Assembly (NCBI GenBank): GCA_016844625.1
Contig: JAERMN010000177.1
Location: 1 to 12,052, forward strand
Reading direction: 5' to 3'
DNA: 12,052 bases
From: Deltaproteobacteria bacterium
GTDB lineage: Bacteria > Desulfobacterota > Binatia > UBA9968
In this document: piece by piece, positions 7,045 through 11,975 of the stretch
Layout of the letters: each line of letters begins with the position of its first letter
How positions within the stretch are numbered: position 1 is the first letter of the stretch
Made by a program: the position numbers and the translations under genes
The notes under the pieces: model-generated
Told to the model about the DNA's origin: nothing
The model's input: the letters and a program-made list of their open reading frames with translations, nothing else
Database searches by the model: none

Positions 7045-7269
7045 CATTAAATGGGGTTTCCAAAGGGGGCGAGCCTCCCCTTTGCGATATTTTAATCGCT
7101 GCGGGTTAATTCTCCGCAGCTTGCTGCGTAGAATTTACTTCCTTTACGAAGTCCGTCATTCCCGCATGCTTTTAGCGGGAATCCAGGCGAATCTCGGACT
7201 GGACCCCCGATTTGCGGGGTAGTTCATTAGGCGCCGGGGTCAATACCCCGGCCGCGCAGTGGCTTCGTT
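7045..7269. repeat. Palindromic mosaic element, long copy B (inverted relative to copy A)
   Basis: This fills most of the 358 bases between the amidohydrolase start and the VOC remnant. On the minus strand it starts with the same AACGAAGCCACT as copy A (7258-7269) and ends with the same CAAAGGGG hairpin (7061-7084) and flanking TTAAAATATCG. In between are perfect hairpins: GCCGGGGT/ACCCCGGC (7233-7252), CCCCG/CGGGG (7205-7219), ATTCCCGC/GCGGGAAT (7158-7182) and GCTGCGG/CCGCAGC (7098-7120). The ATTCCCGC hairpin with its flanking GTC...CCAG is a widely dispersed bacterial repeat type. No coding sequence is apparent here. Confidence 0.8.
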
Positions 7270-7413
7270 CATGGAGAGAGAGTCGAGAATTGAGATTGAG
7301 ACCGCCCCGCCCATCGGTGAAAATTTGTCTCTATGTCTCTTGTTCGGTTCGTAGAAGTCCGCAAGCTTATCGGGCTGATGAGTGAGCAGCGCGAGATGAC
7401 GCAGTTTGGCCAT
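7240..7413 (-). pseudogene. VOC/glyoxalase-family gene, 5' stub
   Basis: From the ATG at 7413, the first 22 codons (MAKLRHLALLTHQPDKLADFYE) are a textbook N-terminus of vicinal-oxygen-chelate proteins: the first beta strand with its metal-ligand His, then the helix ending in DFYE. AGGAAG lies 7 bases before the ATG, so this is a real former start. After DFYE the similarity stops. The frame runs through non-family sequence and into the palindromic element before its stop at 7240, giving 57 codons against about 130 in a normal single-domain member. The remainder of the gene is not in the window. It is a dead remnant, and the substrate of the original protein cannot be inferred. Confidence 0.65.
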
Positions 7414-7489
7414 GGATTTTCTTCCTAGTTGTTTCTGATGATTAAGGTTTCTCGCTATCATTGGCACTGGAGGGTGTCAATTAGCCGTA

Positions 7490-7556
7490 TCGTGCTCGCG
7501 GTTCGTGTTTGTCGTCAAGTACGAACCTGATTCGCGAACACAAACCACGAGCACGA
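7490..7556 (-). repeat. Inverted repeat with 22-base arms downstream of the aldo/keto reductase
   Basis: The arms at 7490-7511 and 7535-7556 match at 19 of 22 positions as an inverted repeat, with a 23-base loop. They are built from CGTGCTCG and CGTGTTTG words. In RNA read from the minus strand, two of the three mismatches become G-U pairs, so the hairpin is more stable in the reductase read-through transcript than on the other strand. No T-run follows. The hairpin starts 35 bases past the reductase stop. Confidence 0.65.
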
Positions 7557-7590
7557 ACACGAGAAGTCTCGCCTCTCGATCGTCTTGCTC

Positions 7591-8550
7591 TCAGAGCGCG
7601 GCGAAATAATCGGCCATTTGTTTGCGCATGGCGGCTGTGGGTAACGATCCGAATCCGGCCTGCATGTTATCGATCAGATGAGCGGCTTTGCTGGTTGCCG
7701 GGATTGCGCAAGTGACCGCCGGATGCGAAATCACGAACTTCAAGAAAAGTTGCGCCCAACTGGCGCAACCGATTTCGCTCGCCGGCGCCGGCAGCGGCTG
7801 GCCGCGCACTTTGGTAAATAATCCGCCGGCGCCAAGCGGCCGATTGACTAGCACGGCGATGCGCCGTTCGGCGGCGAGGGGCAAGAGCCGTTTTTCGGCA
7901 TCGCGTTCGCCGAGCGAATAGTTTAACTGAACGAAGTCGAGCTCTTCGCTGGCGAGCACGCGCGCCAGTTCGTCGTGGGCGCTGGCGGTGTAATGGGTGA
8001 CACCGATGTAACGGACCTTGCCTTCCTCTTTCCAGCGCCGGAGCGTGCTCAGATGAACTCGGTAGTCGACGAGATTGTGCACTTGCATCAGATCCATGCG
8101 CTCGGTGCGCAAGCGTTTGAACGACTCCTCCATCTGGCCCACGCCGGCGTCGCGGCCGCTGGTCCAAACCTTGGTGGCGAGAAATAGTTGCTTGTGGACG
8201 CCTAACTCCACGGCGAGATCGCCGGCGACGCTTTCCGATTTGCCGTACATCGGCGAGGAGTCGATGACGCTGCCGCCGAGCCCAACGAAATCGCTCAGCA
8301 CTTGGCCGAGCGGCGCGCGCGCCGTTTTGGCCGCGCCGACGTCGAAAGTTCGCCAAGTGCCGAGACCGATGACCGGCAATAACTCGCCGGTCTTCGGAAT
8401 CGGTTTCTTAATTACCGCATCAGCCAAAGCCGAACCTCCAGTTAACGTATATGCAGCCGCGCCCAGCGCCAGCCGCAAAAAATCGCGCCGCGTCGCAATA
8501 GCGCATCGAAATGGAATCAAATCAGCGAACGGACGCGCGGTATCGGCCAA
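7591..8550 (-). CDS. Tat-exported aldo/keto reductase
   Basis: The 319-residue protein begins with a twin-arginine signal, T20-RRDFLRLALG, followed by a hydrophobic stretch and GSALADA, so it should be exported folded with its cofactor. The body is an AKR (alpha/beta)8 barrel. LLPVIGLGTWRTF is the first strand, the catalytic tetrad is Asp97 (VIDSSPMYG), Tyr102, Lys127 (LATKVW) and His158 (MQVHNL), and GKVRYIGVTHY and a CAIPATSKAAHL NADP-pocket segment follow. All four catalytic residues are present. The start is a TTG at 8550 with GAGG 6 bases upstream; no ATG exists in frame before the signal. It follows the TPM-domain gene by 45 bases on the same strand, so the two may share a transcript. 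The periplasmic substrate and how NADPH would be regenerated there are unknown. Confidence 0.88.
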   Translation of the reverse strand: MADTARPFADLIPFRCAIATRRDFLRLALGAAAYTLTGGSALADAVIKKPIPKTGELLPVIGLGTWRTFDVGAAKTARAPLGQVLSDFVGLGGSVIDSSPMYGKSESVAGDLAVELGVHKQLFLATKVWTSGRDAGVGQMEESFKRLRTERMDLMQVHNLVDYRVHLSTLRRWKEEGKVRYIGVTHYTASAHDELARVLASEELDFVQLNYSLGERDAEKRLLPLAAERRIAVLVNRPLGAGGLFTKVRGQPLPAPASEIGCASWAQLFLKFVISHPAVTCAIPATSKAAHLIDNMQAGFGSLPTAAMRKQMADYFAAL

Positions 8551-8595
8551 TTCTATCCTCGACCCTCAGTACTCAGCACTCATTTCTCAGCACTA

Positions 8596-9477
8596 CTAAA
8601 TCCCTATGTTGTCTTCCGGCTTGCGCCGGCGCTCTTTATCGCGCGGGATGCCGCTCCAGTCGCCGGACATCCAGAATTCCGTCAAGCTGCCGAACACGCC
8701 GAGCGGAATCGCCAACGCCATGATGAAGTACCAGAGGTTGTCGCTGTAACTGCCGAGGAGGGACATCAGCATCGCAACGAGCTTGGCCGTGGCGCCGCCG
8801 AAGATCGCGCCCATTAACAAGCGCGTCGTGCGCTGCACGCCGTAGTGAGTGGCGTAAATTCCCCAGAGCCCGCCGACGAAAAATGCCAGGAACGGACTCA
8901 AACAAACCGCGAAGATCGCGCCGGCCTCGCCGCCGCGCAAGGAGGTGTCTTGTAATTTTTCCGTTTCGGTTTGACTGCCGACGCGAACGTCGCCGCGAAT
9001 CACGCCAAAGAGATAGTGCACCGCGCCGTGAATGCCCAAGTCGGGCCGCAAGCCGTCCCAGTAGAGCGCGACCTGGGATTGCAGCTTGTGGGTCGCCGTC
9101 GGTTCGGGAAACAGATGCTTCAAGTCGGCACCGGTTTGTAAGCCGACGACACGCTCTTTGCGCGCGACGACGAGCAGGACGGAGCGCCGAAGTTCGGCGT
9201 CGCTGAGCGGTAGCGCTTTGAAAGCTTTATTGCCTAAGCTCTCGATATTCTCACCATCGAGACTTTTGACCGTGAGAAGCGCGACGCCATTCGCCGTTTC
9301 AGTGTTGAAACGGTGCAGCCGTTCTTTGAGATCGTCCGCGCTCGCCGGCGGGAACATGCCGGCGAAATCGTTGATGCCGGCTTGCAGCGGCGGCAGTTCC
9401 ATGGCGAAGGAGTTTGCGCCGAGAAAGAAACTGAGAAGGGTGCCGAGCAAAAGTTTCATTGCGGCATGCGCGTCCAA
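8596..9477 (-). CDS. TPM-domain membrane protein
   Basis: A signal peptide (MKLLLGTLLSFFLGANSFA from Met7) precedes a TPM domain at about 33-160: INDFAGMFPPASADDLKERLHRF, NGVALLTVKSLDGENIESLGNKAFKAL, then a strand pair around RSVLLVVARKERVVGLQTGADLKHLFP. TPM domains occur in plant PSII repair proteins (Psb32/TLP18.3) and in bacterial YgcG-type proteins. Here the domain should face the periplasm. Three hydrophobic segments follow at about 184-208, 219-241 and 249-270, then a basic tail (KERRRK). A TTG at 9477 has AGAGG 5 bases upstream and is taken as start; the ATG at 9459 is the alternative and gives a cleaner signal peptide but has no good ribosome binding site. The biochemical role is unproven for most such proteins. 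It lies 45 bases upstream of the aldo/keto reductase. Confidence 0.78.
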   Translation of the reverse strand: MDAHAAMKLLLGTLLSFFLGANSFAMELPPLQAGINDFAGMFPPASADDLKERLHRFNTETANGVALLTVKSLDGENIESLGNKAFKALPLSDAELRRSVLLVVARKERVVGLQTGADLKHLFPEPTATHKLQSQVALYWDGLRPDLGIHGAVHYLFGVIRGDVRVGSQTETEKLQDTSLRGGEAGAIFAVCLSPFLAFFVGGLWGIYATHYGVQRTTRLLMGAIFGGATAKLVAMLMSLLGSYSDNLWYFIMALAIPLGVFGSLTEFWMSGDWSGIPRDKERRRKPEDNIGI

Positions 9478-9482
9478 AATCG

Positions 9483-9487
9483 CCTCT
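9483..9487 (-). promoter_or_regulatory. Ribosome binding site favouring a TTG start at 9477
   Basis: On the minus strand AGAGG stands 5 bases before TTG at 9477, whereas the ATG at 9459 has only a distant GGA. This decides the chosen start but is not conclusive. Confidence 0.45.
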
Positions 9488-9524
9488 GACCGCTCTTTTT
9501 CAAAGAGGGAAAAGATAGTGTATT

Positions 9525-9571
9525 GGCGAATATCCGCCTGTGAAAAAGGGCGGCTCAGGGGATATTCTGCC
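9525..9571. repeat. Short inverted repeat between the ferritin-like and TPM genes
   Basis: GGCGAATATCC (9525-9535) and GGATATTCTGCC (9560-9571) are reverse complements apart from one inserted base. They lie in the 159-base gap after the ferritin-like gene and before the TPM gene, a place where a terminator could sit, but no T-run is visible on the minus strand. Confidence 0.4.
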
Positions 9572-9636
9572 GCTGTTATTAGAACGTTTCCACGCGACCC
9601 AGCGTCATCATCGGATCACTCGTTTGGACCATTTTG

Positions 9637-10416
9637 TTATTTCGCAGTGCCAACCGCCTGTTGCGCGCGCCGGTCCAGCGCGATCAGCTCATTTCGATTG
9701 AGCGGAAAACCGAACTGTTCATTGCGCATGCGCAAACGCTGGCCGGAGACTTCACGGATGATTTTCGCCGCACGCTCGAACGCGGCTTGGGTCTGCACCA
9801 GTGGCGCCAGCGCGCGGCCGCCGCTGTCTTTGTGGCCGACTTCGTCGAGCAGGATTTCGTGAAACACTTTGGCGATCCTGCCTTCACTGCCAGACTTTTC
9901 GAGCTTGCTACAAACTTGATAGAGCGCGCCGCCGCCGCCTTCGGTGAGCGTTATGGCGGCGCGTTCGAGACTCTCGTCTTGCCGGCGAATTTCTTTTGCG
10001 CTGATATTTCCCGAGCCATGTAAAAGCGTCGCGTAGCTTGGCGAGTAGCGCGCGCGGATTTTCGCGAGTTTCTTGTCTTGCGGCAGCCAGAGCAAATCTT
10101 TAAACGTAACCTTCTTGCCGCTGATCTCCTGCAACAAATCCATCACCAGCCGGGCGTGCTTGGTTTCGTCGGCGAGTTTTTCGGTCAACTCTTCATAGTC
10201 ATGTCGGTCGATACCGCGATCGATCGCCGGGTAGAGCTTCGCCAGCGCCGTGAAGATCGGCTTGATCGCCGAGTATTCCTTAAACGCCTGGGCACGCAGC
10301 CAACGGAGGTGTTCGGAGGACTTGCGCGGTTTGTTAAAAAACGCGGCGATCACCTCGCCTTCGGCGGTGGCGTAAGCTTTGGCTAGTCGCGTGAGCTGTT
10401 TAACGTAGTCAGTCAT
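9637..10416 (-). CDS. Ferritin-like di-iron protein of unassigned function
   Basis: The 259-residue, mostly helical protein carries the four-helix di-iron pattern: Glu47 (AFKEYS), Glu84-T-K-His87 (LADETKHARLVMDLL), Glu159 (TLTEGGGG) and Glu192-V-G-His195 (FHEILLDEVGHKDSG). The E...ExxH...E...ExxH order and spacing match ferritin-like superfamily carboxylate-bridged di-iron sites, so metal binding is well supported. I cannot assign it to ferritin, rubrerythrin, MiaE or a named oxygenase. The final roughly 50 residues (ERAAKIIREVSGQRLRM...) form an extra helix with many basic residues. No signal peptide is present, so it should be cytoplasmic. The start ATG lacks a clear ribosome binding site. 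It is the next gene after the 3-hydroxyanthranilate dioxygenase-like gene on the same strand, but 233 repeat-rich bases separate them. Confidence 0.75.
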   Translation of the reverse strand: MTDYVKQLTRLAKAYATAEGEVIAAFFNKPRKSSEHLRWLRAQAFKEYSAIKPIFTALAKLYPAIDRGIDRHDYEELTEKLADETKHARLVMDLLQEISGKKVTFKDLLWLPQDKKLAKIRARYSPSYATLLHGSGNISAKEIRRQDESLERAAITLTEGGGGALYQVCSKLEKSGSEGRIAKVFHEILLDEVGHKDSGGRALAPLVQTQAAFERAAKIIREVSGQRLRMRNEQFGFPLNRNELIALDRRAQQAVGTAK

Positions 10417-10449
10417 CGGTTAGGCATGCGGTGCGGGATCGGATGAAGA

Positions 10450-10532
10450 TTAACCACGAAAAACACGAACCACACGAAAAAGAGATAAGGTTCCGAAACC
10501 ATTTTCGTGTATTTATTGTATTTCGCGGTTAA
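10450..10532. repeat. Inverted repeat of CACGAA-rich arms
   Basis: The arms at 10450-10479 and 10503-10532 match at 24 of 30 positions as an inverted repeat (TTAACC...CACGAAA), with a 23-base loop. The remainder of the 233-base gap (to 10649) is low-complexity CTTTTGCG / CTTTGTG words. This type of CACGAA-rich sequence is a common dispersed intergenic repeat and no gene is seen in it. Confidence 0.7.
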
Positions 10533-10649
10533 AGTTCCGAACCCGACTTTTGCGACTTTTGCGTTCTATGCGGCCATCGATCCGACGCTTTTCTCCGGCG
10601 CGATGAGTCGCGCCCCTTTGTGACCTTTGTGCGCTTTGTGGTCAATTCA

Positions 10650-11165
10650 TTATTTCGGCGGTGCCGGCACTACCGTGCCGCAGTTTTTGCAGGTGCGCAG
10701 TTTCTCGTCGCTGGAAAATTTCTGATAAACCTGCCCCACCGGATCGGCGCGGTAGTCGCCGACTTGGGCGGAAGTTTCGTAGACTTTGTCGCCGCACTTG
10801 TTACAGAACCATTTAAAGTAATCGATCTCACCGGATTTACGTTTTCGTTCGAAGACGATGAACCATGAGTTCGCTTCAAGCCGCGGCGAGTGCGGCACGC
10901 CGGCGGGACACAGGAGCATTTGGCCGGCCTTGATCACGGCGGTTTCTTGCTTGCCCTCGGGCGTGAGGTAGACGAGATTCTGCACGCCGGTGAGTTGCAA
11001 CGTCACTTCGTCCGCCGGATCGATGTGAAAATCCCAGCGCTCTCTGCGCCCGCTGCTCAAGAATGCGATGGATTCCGAATCCTGCCAGAGCACGCGGCGT
11101 GTTTTCCCCTCGGCTTTGACGTCTTCGACGACCCCGGCCAGATCAATGGGAGTAAGTTTCTGCAT
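10650..11165 (-). CDS. 3-hydroxyanthranilate 3,4-dioxygenase-like cupin
   Basis: The 171-residue cupin has the layout of bacterial 3-hydroxyanthranilate 3,4-dioxygenase. Fe(II) ligands would be His47, Glu53 and His92, within RERWDFHIDPADEVTLQLTG and LLCPAGVPHSPR. The C-terminal rubredoxin-like second metal site has Cys121-x-x-Cys124 (WFCNKCGDKVYE) and Cys159-x-x-Cys162 (RTCKNCG). These spacings parallel the Cupriavidus metallidurans enzyme (His51, Glu57, His95; Cys125, 128, 162, 165). Arg43 and Glu106 align with substrate contacts Arg47 and Glu110. The second substrate Arg (Arg99 there) is replaced by Leu96, with an Arg one place earlier. The known reaction opens the ring of 3-hydroxyanthranilate to aminocarboxymuconate semialdehyde; the Arg shift makes the exact substrate uncertain. 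The start has AGGAGG 4 bases upstream. No other kynurenine-pathway gene is adjacent. Confidence 0.82.
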   Translation of the reverse strand: MQKLTPIDLAGVVEDVKAEGKTRRVLWQDSESIAFLSSGRRERWDFHIDPADEVTLQLTGVQNLVYLTPEGKQETAVIKAGQMLLCPAGVPHSPRLEANSWFIVFERKRKSGEIDYFKWFCNKCGDKVYETSAQVGDYRADPVGQVYQKFSSDEKLRTCKNCGTVVPAPPK

Positions 11166-11182
11166 AACCCCTCCTGCGCTGA

Positions 11183-11212
11183 ACTATAGCGCTTTCGAAA
11201 CTGTAACGGCAA
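11183..11212 (-). promoter_or_regulatory. Likely sigma70-type promoter for the dioxygenase-like gene
   Basis: On the minus strand TTGCCG (11207-11212) and TATAGT (11183-11188) are 18 bases apart. The -10 is 5 of 6 to consensus. The predicted start near 11176 would give a leader of about 11 bases beginning at the AGGAGG ribosome binding site (11170-11175), which is consistent though short. Confidence 0.35.
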
Positions 11213-11280
11213 CCATTTGAAGCCTCCTCTGAAATCCACTCTTTGGCGGGGAGCGATTGTTTGCCTCCAACGTTAACCTC

Positions 11281-11310
11281 TTGACCAATGTGCGGTTGTC
11301 CTGTCTTAAT
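11281..11310 (+). promoter_or_regulatory. Likely promoter of the toxin-antitoxin operon, giving a near-leaderless mRNA
   Basis: TTGACC (11281-11286, 5 of 6 to consensus) and CTTAAT (11305-11310, 4 of 6) are 18 bases apart. Transcription would start about 7 bases further on, at or next to the ATG at 11318. This fits the absence of a ribosome binding site before that ATG. Confidence 0.35.
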
Positions 11311-11317
11311 CGTCTCA

Positions 11318-11602
11318 ATGTCGATCAGGTTTGAATGGGATCCGCGGAAGGCCCGTCGCAATTTGCACAAGCACGGGATCGATTTTACCGAGGCTTCCAC
11401 AGTTTTTGCTGACACACTTTCGATCACCATTCCTGATCCCGATCACTCTGAGGATGAGGAACGATGTGTGACCGTGGGACTCTCCACTCGCCGACGGCTG
11501 CTCGTCGTGGTACATACAGATGAAGGAGAAACGAGCCGTATTATCAGTGCGAGGCGGGCAGACGCTCATGAACGGAGAAAATATGAAGAAGGCGACACGT
11601 AA
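11318..11602 (+). CDS. brnT: BrnT-family type II toxin (RNase)
   Basis: From the ATG at 11318 the 94-residue product fits BrnT closely. It opens with IRFEWDPRKARRNLHKHGIDF, continues with TEASTVFADTLSITIPDPDHSEDEER and TVGLSTRRRLLVVVHT, and ends with RIISARRADAHERRKYEEG, which holds the usual basic residues. BrnT toxins are small RelE-fold ribonucleases that stop translation and are neutralised by a DNA-binding antitoxin. An upstream in-frame ATG at 11288 is unlikely: it adds non-family residues and lies inside the probable promoter. The gene overlaps the antitoxin gene by 20 bases, so translation is probably coupled. All family blocks are intact, so the toxin should be functional. In known systems the toxin-antitoxin complex represses its own operon, but no obvious operator palindrome was identified. 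Confidence 0.88.
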   Translation: MSIRFEWDPRKARRNLHKHGIDFTEASTVFADTLSITIPDPDHSEDEERCVTVGLSTRRRLLVVVHTDEGETSRIISARRADAHERRKYEEGDT

Positions 11603-11882
11603 AAACAACGAGATGCGCGATCATTATGACTTTGCTGGAGGTGTACGGGGCAAGTATGCGCGTCGGTATGCCGAAGGCAGCAATGTGGTGGTACTCGACC
11701 CTGACGTAGCACGCCTATTTCCCAATCGTGAGGCGGTCAACGATACGCTGCGGGCCGTTGCCCAGATTGTTCGGATACAGGAGCGAAGGCGAGGCGGGGC
11801 TAACAAAGCCGTTCCACCCGACCGTGGCCAAGTTGCCGGTCGGAATGAGATTGGGAAAACGCGTTCTGGCCACAGCGGGTGA
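11583..11882 (+). CDS. Ribbon-helix-helix antitoxin partner of BrnT
   Basis: The start is the ATG at 11583 with GGAG 5 bases upstream, inside the toxin's last codons. The 99-residue product begins with MRDHYDFAGGVRGKYARRYAEG, then NVVVLDPDVARLFPNREAVNDTLRAVAQIV. This has the ribbon (NVVVL) and two helices of a small RHH DNA-binding domain, with the YDF...GVRGKYA N-terminus that wraps the toxin in this antitoxin group. It is a relative of BrnA-type antitoxins. The last 30 or so residues (RRGGANKAVPPDRGQVAGRNE...) do not look like the family, which usually ends soon after the second helix. This tail is encoded within the attC-like structure at 11798-11897, so it is probably read-through of recombination-site DNA, not selected protein. 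I infer autoregulation of the operon with the toxin. Confidence 0.82.
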   Translation: MKKATRKNNEMRDHYDFAGGVRGKYARRYAEGSNVVVLDPDVARLFPNREAVNDTLRAVAQIVRIQERRRGGANKAVPPDRGQVAGRNEIGKTRSGHSG

Positions 11883-11897
11883 TCTGCAACGTTGGGC
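11798..11897 (+). other. attC-like integron recombination site
   Basis: The roughly 100-base structure overlaps the antitoxin 3' end. The 3' box GTTGGGC (11891-11897) fits the GTTRRRY consensus, preceded by CAAC. The 5' box GGCTAAC (11798-11804) fits RYYYAAC with one mismatch. Inside, TAACAAAGCCGTTCCACCCG resembles the start of typical attC sites. The inner arms CACCCGACCGTGGCCA (11815-11830) and TGGCCACAGCGGGTG (11867-11881) pair over 6 and 7 bp around one bulged base and one mismatch, in the order R'', spacer, L'', loop, L', spacer, R'. The spacers (10 and 9 bases) are longer than usual, and a competing hairpin CCGACCG/CGGTCGG lies at 11818-11843. No integrase or attI is in view, so the assignment rests on structure alone. 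Confidence 0.5.
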
Positions 11898-11912
11898 GTT
11901 CTTCAGGCTATA

Positions 11913-11942
11913 TTGACGATTCAAGCAACGCGGTGCTAAGTT
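11913..11942 (+). promoter_or_regulatory. Weak candidate promoter for the last gene
   Basis: TTGACG (11913-11918, 5 of 6) and TAAGTT (11937-11942, 3 of 6) are 18 bases apart, 34 bases before the ATG at 11976. The -10 is poor, so this is only a candidate. Confidence 0.2.
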
Positions 11943-11975
11943 TCCAATCGATTCAAATCAAATCGGAGGTGCTGC

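Noticed and set aside
7022..7269. Series of palindromes considered as a CRISPR array
   Set aside because: The units differ in sequence and spacing, and there is no repeated direct unit with unique spacers.
9493..9507. CTCTTT/AAAGAG hairpin just upstream of the TPM gene
   Set aside because: A 6-bp AT-rich stem with a 3-base loop is expected by chance. It lies immediately before the ribosome binding site with no sign of an attenuator.
9086..9862. 258-codon open frame on the plus strand
   Set aside because: It runs antisense through parts of both the TPM and ferritin-like genes and the gap between them. The product is Ser/Arg-rich with no family resemblance.
11202..11278. Possible second attC-like site before the toxin gene (GTAAC ... 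CAACGTTAACC)
   Set aside because: The 3' box breaks the GTTRRRY rule at one base and the arms pair over only a few positions, so it is too weak to call. A covariance-model scan could revive it.
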